From contig JAUCBJ010001316.1 of NCBI GenBank assembly GCA_032718475.1, forward strand, positions 1-41,776: 41,776 bases of DNA, in the 5' to 3' direction. Positions 1 to 9,080 of the stretch are shown here, piece by piece (the first letter of the stretch is position 1; each line of letters begins with the position of its first letter). Below the pieces are notes generated by a model. It was not told where the DNA came from and made no database searches. It was given only the letters and a program-made list of their open reading frames with translations. The stretch is from Nemertoderma westbladi (lineage: Eukaryota; Xenacoelomorpha; Nemertodermatida; Nemertodermatidae). The translations under genes were made by a program, and so were the position numbers.

Positions 1-756
1 TATTCTATAATTATCGGGGGAGGGTCATAATGACTCTGGTCGGGGATAGGGAATCAAATCTATGACAATCTGTATATCCTATTTTGTGTTTACTTTTTAT
101 TTTTTCCGTGAAGCGACGACCAAAATTTAAAATTCCTGAAAATTTCGCGGATAGAGAATTTTAAATATAATTGGTGAGCATAGTGCTACGCGAAGGCTCC
201 ATGGCAGATGTATTTTAGCTATGGACTCGTATATCCATTCTACTCTACTATAGCCAGACTGTCTTTGAGGTGCCCCGTTAGCCTTGGCGCCGCTAAATCT
301 GCATGAGGGCCGGCCATGGTCTTATATGTAGTTCTCTCTCTAGCAATATAGCCCATGTTCACAATGTTGCGCCGGAGGGGGCTCTCTCATCCACCCGATA
401 TAAGACATAGCGACACACGATCCCAGCAAGTTAGCCTCCTGCTGCGTGATCTTTTATATCCAAATAATCTCTGATGGTTGCGCATAAAAATTTTGCTTAC
501 TATTACATAATTATATTAGTATTAGGACTATTTATCCTTAATAATTATATTAGAATTATAAATGTATTTACCCCCACATTATTTATTACTATTAGGTCTA
601 TCTATTCAAGAAATTATATGTTTTTATAATATACTTTGGAAAATTAGTCGACTAAGTCATAATTTTTAAAACTTTAAATACGGGTTGAGTTATTTTATAA
701 AGTTAAGAAGAATGAACCAATAGAAGGAGCCTGAAGTCTAATCTCTTGGTCTTTAC
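1..756. other. Gene-free flank
   Basis: No supportable coding region on either strand. Positions 180-480 are visibly richer in G+C than the AT-rich surroundings and read like part of an older repeat, but I do not recognise it. From 480 the sequence becomes AT-rich with short TATTA and ATTAT runs. Confidence 0.4.
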
Positions 757-1203
757 TCACATTAACTCCCAAGGTTGCATACTATAACTATAGCCGGGGG
801 AGTCAAAGCTAGAGTGTATGCTAGAGTTAACCAAGAGCTAGGAAAAAGAATAATGCTCTTCTAGGGTCCAAACTCACATCCCTCCAATTAGAGAACTAAG
901 CAAATAATCAGCTTGAAGGTCTTAGACCCTTAATCGGAGGCATCGAGCAGCCAATGAGAGAGCAGATGCGAGTACAGTGGTAAAGCCCATCCATAGTGAG
1001 AAAACGTTGCACTAGCTCTCAAGGATCGTTATACTCACCATTCAAATATCCCTCGCAAACCAGATTCCCCCAACATCTAAAGTAATCCACTTCAATGTAA
1101 AATATATAATGCAATATAACTCGAATATTTCTGTTTTTTAATATAAATAATAATTGTAGCATAAATTTATAATTTAACATAAATATAATGTGAAAATTCA
1201 ATA
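757..1203. repeat. Long direct repeat, copy A
   Basis: About 450 bp running from CACATTAACTCCCAAGG to GTGAAAATTCA. It recurs in the same orientation at 1998-2452 (nearly full length), and its right half recurs at 1511-1737. The copies differ by a few substitutions and small indels. The family is not recognised. Confidence 0.85.
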
Positions 1204-1226
1204 TTATCAAATGACATTGCTATATA

Positions 1227-1522
1227 ATGCATAGACATGAAAGTTGTTTGGTTTGTAATAAAGAAATGAGACAAGACAATTTATCTCGTCATATGGAAAC
1301 ATATAGAAAGGAAAAACTAATGGCTCCGTTACCAAAAAATTTAAAAAATCCGAAGATATTTTTAGTGAAGATGAAAAGAAAAAGAGAGATGAGCGTGATA
1401 TATTAAATATAAAACAGCCAATGGAAAATAAATTTCATAAAGTTGTGAATATTTTGAAAGGGATACAAAAACAGTTACCCCTAGAAAATGAGGAAAATTT
1501 GAGTGAGAAAGATGATCCATAG
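1227..1522 (+). pseudogene. Broken C2H2 zinc-finger ORF resembling the pPolB N-terminus
   Basis: An ATG at 1227 opens a 59-codon frame containing a C-x2-C...H zinc finger, SCLVCNKEMRQDNLSRHM. The finger of the nearby DNA polymerase (4306-8397) begins SCPICDKETRSDHLSRHI, so the two share the C-x2-C-x-K-E-x-R-x-D-x-L-S-R-H skeleton. The final zinc-binding His appears to be replaced by Tyr. The frame stops near 1406. A second frame entered at about 1330 continues as a lysine/glutamate-rich stretch (SEDEKKKRDERDILNIKQ) to a TAG at 1520, and that stop is supplied by the junction with repeat copy B. I infer an insertion-damaged fragment of an element gene that once began with the same kind of finger. 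It could instead be an unrelated C2H2 protein. It sits between two direct-repeat copies. Confidence 0.5.
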
Positions 1523-1737
1523 TGAGATAGCGTTGCACTAGCTCTCAAGGATAGTTATACTCACCATTCAAATATCCCTCGCAAACCAGAGTCCCCCAAC
1601 ATCTAAAGTATTCCACTTCAATGTAAAATATATAATGCAATATAACTCGAATATTTCTGTTTTTATAATATAAATAATAATTGTAACATAAATTTATAAT
1701 TTAACATATAAATATAAGGTGAAAATTCACTTTAACA
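1511..1737. repeat. Long direct repeat, copy B (right half only)
   Basis: Starts at ATCCATAGTGAGATAGCG and follows copies A and C to their right ends. It is truncated on the left, where it abuts the broken zinc-finger ORF. Confidence 0.85.
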
Positions 1738-1942
1738 TAGAGTAACTAAACTAAACACAAAATAGGAAAAACAGAAGGTCACGGGCTCAATCCCTACTCG
1801 TATCCCGTTTTATGGGAATTATAAAAAGTAAACATAGAATAACTAGACTAAACTAAACACAAAATAGGATAAACAGATGGTCACGGGTTCAATCCCTACT
1901 CGCATCCATTATAAATCCAACACAAAATAAGTTAAACCAGGG

Positions 1943-1993
1943 ACCGGCAGGACACATGGAAACGATTTTATTACTATGAAATACACTGAAATT
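1943..1993 (-). pseudogene. 51-bp fragment of the TBP-like gene 3' end
   Basis: Nearly identical (one mismatch seen) to 3824-3874, which encodes part of the C-terminal lobe of the TBP-like ORF on the - strand. It is joined directly to direct-repeat copy C. It shows that the cassette at 3.8-8.4 kb was once partly duplicated or rearranged with the surrounding array. Confidence 0.8.
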
Positions 1994-1997
1994 TATT

Positions 1998-2452
1998 CTC
2001 ACATTAACTCCCAAGGTTGCATACTATAACTATAGCTGGCGGGAGAGTCAAAGCTAGAGTGTATGCTAGAGTTAACCAAGAGCTAGGAAAAAGAATAATG
2101 CTCTTCTAGGGTCCAAACTCACATCCCTCCAATTAGAAAACTAAGCAAATAATCAGCTTGAAGGTCTTAGACCCTTAATCGGAGGCATCGAGCAGCCAAT
2201 GAGAGAGCAGATGCGAGTACAGTGGTAAAGCCCATCCATAGTGAGATAGCGTTGCACTAGCTCTCAAGGATAGTTATACTCACCATTCAAATATCCCTCG
2301 CAAACCAGAGTCCCCCAACATCTAAAGTATTCCACTTCAATGTAAAATATATAATGCAATATAACTCGAATATTTCTGTTTTTATAATATAAATAATAAT
2401 TGTAACATAAATTTATAATTTAACATATAAATATAAGGTGAAAATTCACTTT
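1998..2452. repeat. Long direct repeat, copy C
   Basis: Near-complete second copy of 757-1203 in the same orientation, followed directly by B-box-like array modules, as is copy B. Confidence 0.85.
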
Positions 2453-3775
2453 AACATGGAGTAACTAAACTAAACACAAAATAGGAAAAACAGAAGGTCA
2501 CGGGCTCAATCCCTACTTGTATCCAGTTTTATGGAAAATAAACAGGAGGTCATAGGTTCAATCCCTACTCGCGACCATTATAAATCCAACACAAAATAAG
2601 TTAAACCAGGGTTCGAATCCTAATCATGAAAATATAAAAAGTAAGCATAGAATAACTAGAGTAACTAAACTAAACATAAAATAGGAAAAACATATGCTCA
2701 CAGGTTCGATCCCTACTCGCGACCATTATAAATCCAACACAAAATAAGTTAAACCAGGGTTCGAATCCTAATCATGAAAATATAAAAAGTAAACATAGAA
2801 TAACTAGAGTAACTAAACTAAACATAAAATAGGAAAAACAGAAGGTCACGGGCTCAATCCCTACTCGTATCCCGTTTTATGGAAAATAAACAGGAGGTCA
2901 TAGGTTCAATCCCTACTCGCGACCATTATAAATCCAACACAAAATAAGTTAAACCAGGGTTCGAATCCTAATCATGAAAATATAAAAAGTAAGCATAGAA
3001 TAACTAGAGTAACTAAACTAAACATAAAATAGGAAAAACATATGCTCACAGGTTCGATCCCTACTCGCGACCATTATAAATCCATCACAAAATAAGTTAA
3101 ACCAGGGTTCGAATCCTAATCATGAAAATATAAAAAGTAAACATAGAATAACTAGAGTACCTAAACTAAACATAAAATAGGATAAACAGGTGGTCACATG
3201 TTCGACCCCTTCTCGTATCCCGTTTTATAGAAAAATATAAAAAGTAAACACAAAATAGGATAAACAGATGGTCACGGGTTCAATCCCTACTCGCGACCAA
3301 TATAAAACCAACACAAAATAAGTTAAACATAGAATAACTAGAGTACCTAAACTAAACATAAAATAGGAAAACAGAAGGTCACGGGCTCAATCCCTACTCG
3401 TATCCCGTTTTATGGAAAATAAACAGGAGGTCATAGGTTCAATCCCTACTCGCGACCATTATAAATCCAACTCGAAATAAGTTAAACCAGGGTTTGAATA
3501 CTAATCATGAAAATATAAAAAGTAAACATAGAATAACTAGAGTAACTAAACTAAACATAAATTAGGAAAAACAGAAGGTCACGGGTTCAATCCCTACTCG
3601 CGTCAATTATAAATCCAACACAAAATAGGAAAAACCAGGGTTTGAGTCCTACTAATGCAATTATAAAAAGTAGGTAACACGGATGGTCACGGATTCAAAC
3701 CCTACTCACGGAAAAATAAAAACCAACACAAAATAAATAATATAGTAAACTTTCATGTATACCATAGTAAATAAA

Positions 3776-4282
3776 CTAATTTAATAATAAAGTTTGTAAA
3801 ATAGATAATGATTCAGGGAATTCACCGGCTGGACACATGGAAACGATTTTATTACTATGAAATACACTGAAATATGCACATCCTATATATATTCTAATCG
3901 CACAAAATAATTCGGGGGTATAGCTAATAAATATTGCTTTATTATTAATTGTATGATGTCCACATTTTTTCATTAATAATTTAAAATTAACACTAGGAAA
4001 AATAATAGTTCGTGTTTCGGTATTAAGTTTCAAATTTTGTAATTGCATCCCGATAGTTTGTTTTAAATAAAGCAATTCACTAGCTAAATTATTGCAAAGG
4101 CCTACAATTGTTACTGCGCCACTGGGAAATAGCATTATAGTTGAATCGTCACCTTTGTAGATAAACATGTTTGGTTTTAAGCAACTTTGACCTGTAATTT
4201 GCTGTGAAATTTTCTCTAGTTCAAATTTGGCAATGTTTTTTCCGGTAAACTGTTTATTGGTTATTTCTATTTTGTTGTTCAA
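3776..4282 (-). CDS. TATA-binding-protein-like protein downstream of pPolB
   Basis: An open frame of 168 codons lying 23 bp after the polymerase stop on the same strand. It reads as two pseudo-symmetric halves. The first (about residues 20-77) contains STIMLFPSGAVTIVGLCNN, matching the TBP pattern (hydrophobic run)-F-x-SG-x-(hydrophobic run)-TG. The second contains FPSVNFKLLMKK followed by the TBP-like signature SYTPELFCAIRIYI, then the strand HSNKIVSM and a helix. Order and spacing fit a small TBP core (about 180 residues in cellular TBP). TBP homologues are known in some large DNA viruses, where they serve late transcription. A role in recognising element promoters is my inference. Oddity: the frame has no ATG at its head. 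Position 4282 is TTG, the first ATG is at about residue 39, and the frame is open back to a TAG at 4292-4294. That TAG ends a pyrimidine tract like a 3' splice site, so an upstream exon or leader may supply the start. The stop is a TAG at 3776-3778. Confidence 0.62.
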   Translation of the reverse strand: MNNKIEITNKQFTGKNIAKFELEKISQQITGQSCLKPNMFIYKGDDSTIMLFPSGAVTIVGLCNNLASELLYLKQTIGMQLQNLKLNTETRTIIFPSVNFKLLMKKCGHHTINNKAIFISYTPELFCAIRIYIGCAYFSVFHSNKIVSMCPAGEFPESLSILQTLLLN

Positions 4283-4290
4283 TTTCTTAT

Positions 4291-4303
4291 TCTAGAAAAA
4301 TAA
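4291..4303 (-). promoter_or_regulatory. 13-bp motif upstream of the TBP-like ORF
   Basis: On the - strand the motif reads TTATTTTTCTAGA. It is identical to the motif 6 bp upstream of the polymerase ATG (8404-8416). Here it sits between the polymerase stop (4306-4308) and the TBP-like frame. It may be a shared promoter element or a 3' splice acceptor (pyrimidines then TAG). Confidence 0.55.
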
Positions 4304-4305
4304 AA

Positions 4306-7300
4306 TTAAATTCTAGTAGGGGGGATTACTACTCGTTTCGCCGGTCTAACAAGCTTAGTGCTATAGTGTCCGTATGGTTTGCTGCTATATTTACTACTCC
4401 AATATGATTTCGTATCCCAGAGCGTTAGTGCCTTCTTATAGACATGACCAGTAAAAATTTGATGCTTTCTAGAAGTGAAGGTAGAGTTATAGCGGAAGAG
4501 CATTGCTTCGTTTTCAAAACAGTCTGCATAATCCTCGTGTGTTAGTTGCTTAGCGACAACCGATCTAGATACACCTTTGGCGGTTTTCTTGATTGGGGCA
4601 TCATAGGAGTGAAAACTGTAGACCTTTGGTTTAAGGAAAACCCACTGTTTATACTGCAAACCGCAGCTCTCATCTTTTACGAAGCCGAGAGCCGCTTTGT
4701 GTTTAATGGTATAGAGTGGATGTGTTGTACTGTAGTTGGAAGTATCTAGGAAACCACCCTCAAACATTGCCCGTAGAAAGGTTAGCTGTGGTGTATTAGT
4801 TACGCTTAGCATTAGAGAATCCGTGTCACCGGCTAGACAGCGAATCTGGCAATCCAGTTTTTGTTCTAGAGGCTTCAGTTTGTTGTAAAATAGGTCGTAC
4901 ATCTGTAGCTTAGATAGATCTAGTATAGTGCAACCGATGAACACGCCCTGATTTAGGCAAACAGCCTCTTTAGTGAAAGTATGACCACTCAAGTTGGGGG
5001 TAAATACAACAAACGATTCGTGATTGGGCTTGGCTAAGAGCAAATCGCATTGTTCGTCGCTATTGCATAACCTGAAAGAAACGCGGTCTCTAACCTTTTG
5101 GAGGCATTTCCCATACAAGGCATTGTTCATCAACTTATAAAATAGGACCTCGAATGGGTTATTTGCCGACTGTCTTTTATTTGTATTAAAACTAATGTAG
5201 TCCTTGAAAATATATTTTTGTGAGAAAGAGTAGACCCTATGTACTTGTGTAAGTTTAAGACCGAGCTTCAAATAGAGTTGAAGTAGCTTAATATGGATAC
5301 CGTATTCAACCTTATTAAACTGATGTAGTAGTAGCTTAGTACAGGTATCGTTGTATGGTCTACAGGTGGCCGTATCGGTGAGATTGTAATGCTCCCAAAG
5401 ATCTTCCATGTATTCGCTAAGAAAGGATTTAGGGACTGACATCTTCTCCGCTCCTAGAGGCAGATCGGCGGTCAAATCATGAATTTCTTTCGGGTAATGT
5501 AGATCAACTATGCAATAATAACCAGTATCCCCACTCGCGTCTACTGTAGCTAGGTCTATGGGGGTAGTTACGAGTTTAATATTAGCGTATGGAAGTTTCT
5601 GGCTCAGGGCGCAGCCGTAAAGGTTATTCGCATCGATGGGAATTAGATATTTCTCGGGGAGACTGGAGTCATAGTCGGGTTTATCGGGGATATTTGCGTC
5701 TACGGAATGTGTATTCAAGAATACTAGACCACCCCTAATATTTGTTTCAAAGTCCGAGTAGATGGAAGCGTCTGATAGTAATTGAATTTCTGATTGCGTG
5801 AATTTCAGCGCTGCGTCGTAAGTTAATCCAGGGGCAGTGAAGTACATTACGGGCTCGAGTCCATAATTAGTAAGACAGAGGGAACGGAACTGCTCGAAAG
5901 TATCAGCCAATAGGGTAACATCTAGAACCAAATAGCCAATCATATAGTCGAAGATTGTTAGACAGTTTAATTCATCCCAAGTAGTAAGCGCGCGCTGATA
6001 GTTTTCTGCGCTACATTGTTCCAATTTGAGATCATTATAGAAGCTTTCTAATGGGGGGAGTGTAGTTTCGTGTAGGTTTGAAATATTTTGAATATAGGAA
6101 TATGGGAATACACCCTTGTTTTTTATTGTGTTATCGCTAATGTTGGGATAGAGTTGGGTCATTTGAGCTAGTGTATGGGGTATGGCTGTTGCTAGGTTAC
6201 TGTTATTTTTAGTGAGATAGCTACTAAGATTATCTAGGCTGGCAGTCATAAACTGATAGGAATCTAGAAAATTAATGGAGATACTTTCTTTAGCGTTGGC
6301 TGTTGGTGTACTCGGATCGATTGGGAAGCTAACTTTAAGGTGAATATAAGTTTCGGTGTTTTTTGGTATTACGGTCATTTTCCAGTGTGTTCTAGAACTA
6401 TCGGTCATTCCTTCTTTTAGTAGTAAATGCATATCGAATTTCCTCAGGTTATGAAATATAATATAAAAATTATTCCGTTTTAGGGAAAGTTTCCTGTTGC
6501 AGCTGACGCAGGCAGCCCCCCGATACTCCCCGCTATAATGATCATGATCGCGGACTTTGGTGCTGAGATTGTCATTGAGGTTTAAATTATGCGAATCGGG
6601 GGTTAAATTACAGTTGCAGACGTAGCATTGTGTAGCGTTATTAAAGTCAGTTTGCTGGCTAGTAGTGAGTTGCATGGGGGCGTGTGTGTTTGTACTAGAA
6701 ATGGACCAATCGTATAACCCCCTACAATGACTTTCCATAGCAGTTAGAAAGTCGCGCATTACGTGGTTACTGCCATCGTCACGGAAAATTTGAACATCTG
6801 TTTTAGGAGGGTTAATTAATTTCTGATTTGGTACTGTATAAAAGGCTGCCGCGCTAGCTATATGTTTCTGTGGGAGTTTAATATTGTTTGTAGGTTCTAG
6901 AATAGTTTCAATGTCGGCGTATATACAGAAAGGTGGGGATAGAGTCTTATCGTACCTGTCAAATTTAACCAAGAGATTTTCGGGCATATACTCGAGTTGG
7001 CGTTTACCCGTATAGCAACGCTCTCGATGTTCTTCCAATGATTTGACAGTGTAAAAGGCTCTGAGACAGCGTTCGCAGTGCGTCTTGTTGCCGGTAGAAG
7101 TAGCTTTTGTATTTATTAATCTATCTATGTTAGTAATAGCTACGTAGTGGGCGGGGTTTTTGCTTGTGGCTTCGATAAATAATAAGTTTAGTACAGTTTT
7201 ACCGGAACAGTGCGCGCTATCTGGTTGACTTAGAATGGAGAGTTCTTCCGTATTACTCCAATAAAGAAGGTTTATGCAGTATTTAGGGTTGGCTTTCAGA

Positions 7301-8397
7301 AACTGGGGAATACCAGTTACTCTGTCCACCGGAAAACTTAAATTCGAAAAATCAAACATGTTTAGGAAAGGAGTAAACGTTGAAATTCTACTAATATTAT
7401 TTTGTTTTCTATCAATTTTCTTATAATTTGCGGCGGTCAATTTTCTATCAATTTTCTTATAATTTGCGGCGGTCAATACTGCGTATTTAAAGCATTCCCC
7501 CAGCGGGCAGTCTACGCTTACGGTACATTTTTTATTTAATAATAATTTAGAATTATTGAAGCCTTGACCCTTTAAATAGGGGTTGCGTTGGGAACGCGCA
7601 ATCTCAATAGTTATTCGCTCGATGGCTATTATGCGCCAACCTGAGCCGAGGCAGAGAAACACACTTAACAGTTGATCGATACGATTGACGGCGCCGGAAA
7701 ACCAGTTATTAAAGTCGCTATTATTCAGAATTTGATTATTGTTACCGCTAGATTTAAAACAGAAGGATTCAATTTGAAAACCCTCGCTGGTTTCACGCTC
7801 CATTACGATGTTGATTGTAAGCCAGACTCTTAAAAAAGTTCCCATGGCACTACGTAAATGGCTACTAACATGTTCTTGAATGTGTGGAAAATTTTCGTTT
7901 AATGTTAATTCTGCGTCGAGTCTTGTTTCTGCGAGGTCGTTGTTATAGGTAAACAGTCGTCCGTGTGCGCTTCCGTTGGAGGGTGGTTGAAATGGATTGT
8001 TTGGGGAAATAGAATCTCGCGAAGTTGAAGGTTCGTTATTGGAGCCGCCGCCGCCGACTTGTTCTGGAGTAGAGTTGATGGGGGATGAGTGGGAGGTAGT
8101 CGGAGTTTTGCGTTTCCGCGAAAAAAGTCGAGTGTAGCATTCATGCTCAGAAAAGGATGACAGGCTGAGCGAATCCCCGCAGCGGCAATCGGCTGGCTCG
8201 TTTACGTAACTAAATCCTGTTCCCCCCTGAGGACACGAAACAAGATGGCCAACCAGCGTCTTCTTTTCCGAAGACCAAGTCGGACAGCAGTCGCACCTAT
8301 ATTGCACGAAATGAATTTTAATGTGGCGAGATAAATGATCACTCCGTGTCTCTTTGTCGCAGATGGGGCAGCTGACTTTATTTGTTGATCTTGGCAT
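4306..8397 (-). CDS. pPolB: Protein-primed family-B DNA polymerase (Polinton/Maverick/adintovirus type)
   Basis: A complete 1363-residue ORF with no internal stop or frameshift. In order: an N-terminal C2H2 finger (C10, C13, H25, H29) and further Cys/His pairs to about residue 87; a Ser/Pro/Gly-rich linker (95-145); a C2HC finger (C441, C444, H457, C461) typical of this polymerase group; the exonuclease motif YADIETIL (493-500); a Cys/His treble-clef-like insert (C591, C594, DHDH 617-620, C630, C633); FHNLRKFDMHLL (648-659), equivalent to Exo II; FLDSYQFM; palm motif A as IDANNLYG (921-928); motif B as KLMNNALYGK (1088-1097); and motif C as GDTDSLML (1190-1197). Key catalytic acidic residues are present. 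Family members replicate linear viral or transposon genomes by protein priming. The ATG at 8395-8397 is the first in frame and lies 6 bp after a motif shared with the next gene. Integrase, packaging ATPase, protease and capsid genes are not seen nearby, so this is a partial element or one whose remainder has been lost. Intactness suggests recent insertion or retained function. Confidence 0.95.
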   Translation of the reverse strand: MPRSTNKVSCPICDKETRSDHLSRHIKIHFVQYRCDCCPTWSSEKKTLVGHLVSCPQGGTGFSYVNEPADCRCGDSLSLSSFSEHECYTRLFSRKRKTPTTSHSSPINSTPEQVGGGGSNNEPSTSRDSISPNNPFQPPSNGSAHGRLFTYNNDLAETRLDAELTLNENFPHIQEHVSSHLRSAMGTFLRVWLTINIVMERETSEGFQIESFCFKSSGNNNQILNNSDFNNWFSGAVNRIDQLLSVFLCLGSGWRIIAIERITIEIARSQRNPYLKGQGFNNSKLLLNKKCTVSVDCPLGECFKYAVLTAANYKKIDRKLTAANYKKIDRKQNNISRISTFTPFLNMFDFSNLSFPVDRVTGIPQFLKANPKYCINLLYWSNTEELSILSQPDSAHCSGKTVLNLLFIEATSKNPAHYVAITNIDRLINTKATSTGNKTHCERCLRAFYTVKSLEEHRERCYTGKRQLEYMPENLLVKFDRYDKTLSPPFCIYADIETILEPTNNIKLPQKHIASAAAFYTVPNQKLINPPKTDVQIFRDDGSNHVMRDFLTAMESHCRGLYDWSISSTNTHAPMQLTTSQQTDFNNATQCYVCNCNLTPDSHNLNLNDNLSTKVRDHDHYSGEYRGAACVSCNRKLSLKRNNFYIIFHNLRKFDMHLLLKEGMTDSSRTHWKMTVIPKNTETYIHLKVSFPIDPSTPTANAKESISINFLDSYQFMTASLDNLSSYLTKNNSNLATAIPHTLAQMTQLYPNISDNTIKNKGVFPYSYIQNISNLHETTLPPLESFYNDLKLEQCSAENYQRALTTWDELNCLTIFDYMIGYLVLDVTLLADTFEQFRSLCLTNYGLEPVMYFTAPGLTYDAALKFTQSEIQLLSDASIYSDFETNIRGGLVFLNTHSVDANIPDKPDYDSSLPEKYLIPIDANNLYGCALSQKLPYANIKLVTTPIDLATVDASGDTGYYCIVDLHYPKEIHDLTADLPLGAEKMSVPKSFLSEYMEDLWEHYNLTDTATCRPYNDTCTKLLLHQFNKVEYGIHIKLLQLYLKLGLKLTQVHRVYSFSQKYIFKDYISFNTNKRQSANNPFEVLFYKLMNNALYGKCLQKVRDRVSFRLCNSDEQCDLLLAKPNHESFVVFTPNLSGHTFTKEAVCLNQGVFIGCTILDLSKLQMYDLFYNKLKPLEQKLDCQIRCLAGDTDSLMLSVTNTPQLTFLRAMFEGGFLDTSNYSTTHPLYTIKHKAALGFVKDESCGLQYKQWVFLKPKVYSFHSYDAPIKKTAKGVSRSVVAKQLTHEDYADCFENEAMLFRYNSTFTSRKHQIFTGHVYKKALTLWDTKSYWSSKYSSKPYGHYSTKLVRPAKRVVIPPTRI
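7405..7476 (-). repeat. In-frame 36-bp tandem duplication within pPolB
   Basis: Positions 7405-7440 and 7441-7476 are identical 36-mers. They duplicate 12 residues (LTAANYKKIDRK), giving two copies around residues 308-331 in the region before the C2HC finger. The absence of any difference points to a very recent duplication, or to an assembly artefact. Confidence 0.95.
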
Positions 8398-8403
8398 CTT
8401 GAA

Positions 8404-8416
8404 TCTAGAAAAATAA
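8404..8416 (-). promoter_or_regulatory. 13-bp motif upstream of pPolB
   Basis: On the - strand it reads TTATTTTTCTAGA, ending 6 bp before the polymerase ATG, and is identical to 4291-4303. Farther upstream the - strand has T-rich runs and AGTATACAGTA. It could be a late-type promoter box or an acceptor site. Confidence 0.5.
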
Positions 8417-9080
8417 GTTGATTATTTGTAAAAAATAAAAAATACTGTATACTTGCTAAAAATAAAGTAAAACAGTAGGTATTAATCGGTTACTAGGCAA
8501 CAATACTGTGTTTGTACAGTTAGGCCTATTGCTGTATTGTAACAATCAGTCAGTGAAACATAAAGCAGGCAGTCGGCAGTGTCTAGTGTGGAAGTGTTAG
8601 TGTACCAGCGGTTAGATAGTGGCGATAGCCAAGACACAAAAGCGATGCCAGTTATTATTCGTGGAAAGAGGGTCTATAAACAGCAGTCAGTCAGTGCAGT
8701 AGTGCTAGTGATATAGTCTGCCAGAAGTCAGACGTACCGGTAGCGTTAACCAATAGAAATCAACGATAGGCTTAGCTATTCGCTGTGTGAGAACTCAGTT
8801 AGTCAGTAGGATATATAATGAAAACTGCAGTAATCATTGTTGTTCAGTAGGGTCTATATCGTTACTATGATGGCATTAGGCTAACTCGAATGATGCGGTA
8901 CCGGTAGTTGGGTAGACAAGCAGATAGACAGATGTAGGCCTATTGATCGAATGCTTCGATCACGGTTTAGGCTATCGGTACCACCGCAGTCTGACAGTAA
9001 TTAATAATGAGCCTACTGCAATACTGTTGTACCGGTAGACATTAAATGTAAATTGTTTGCTAGCGGCGTCGAAAGTATAG
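8417..9080. other. Intergenic, no gene seen
   Basis: No ORF worth calling. The stretch is rich in short CAGTCAGT, TACCGGTA and TAGGCCTA motifs. A 23-codon ATG frame at 8646 is too short to support. Confidence 0.4.

Larger units (their letters stand above)
1738..3720. repeat. Complex tandem array with tRNA T-arm/B-box-like motifs
   Basis: Interleaved modules of about 50-150 bp, interrupted by direct-repeat copy C. Each module carries a sequence like the tRNA T-psi-C arm: GGTCACGGGTTCAATCCCTA, GGTCATAGGTTCAATCCC or CCAGGGTTCGAATCCTAATC. Linkers such as AACTAAACTAAACATAAAAT separate them. I count about 20 such motifs, several matching the RNA polymerase III B-box consensus GGTTCGANTCC. Some are followed by ACTCGCGACCA, reminiscent of a tRNA 3' end. 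I saw no convincing A box, so transcription is not implied. Likely origin: amplified tRNA-related (SINE-like) 3' halves. Confidence 0.7.

Noticed and set aside
1030-1070. Spliced-leader RNA-like segment (- strand GATATTTGAATG followed by GTGAGT, present in all three repeat copies)
   Set aside because: It resembles a tunicate leader over only about nine bases, has no clear Sm site and no matching promoter; the likeness may be chance.
4546-4749. 67-codon + strand frame
   Set aside because: Antisense shadow of the pPolB coding sequence.
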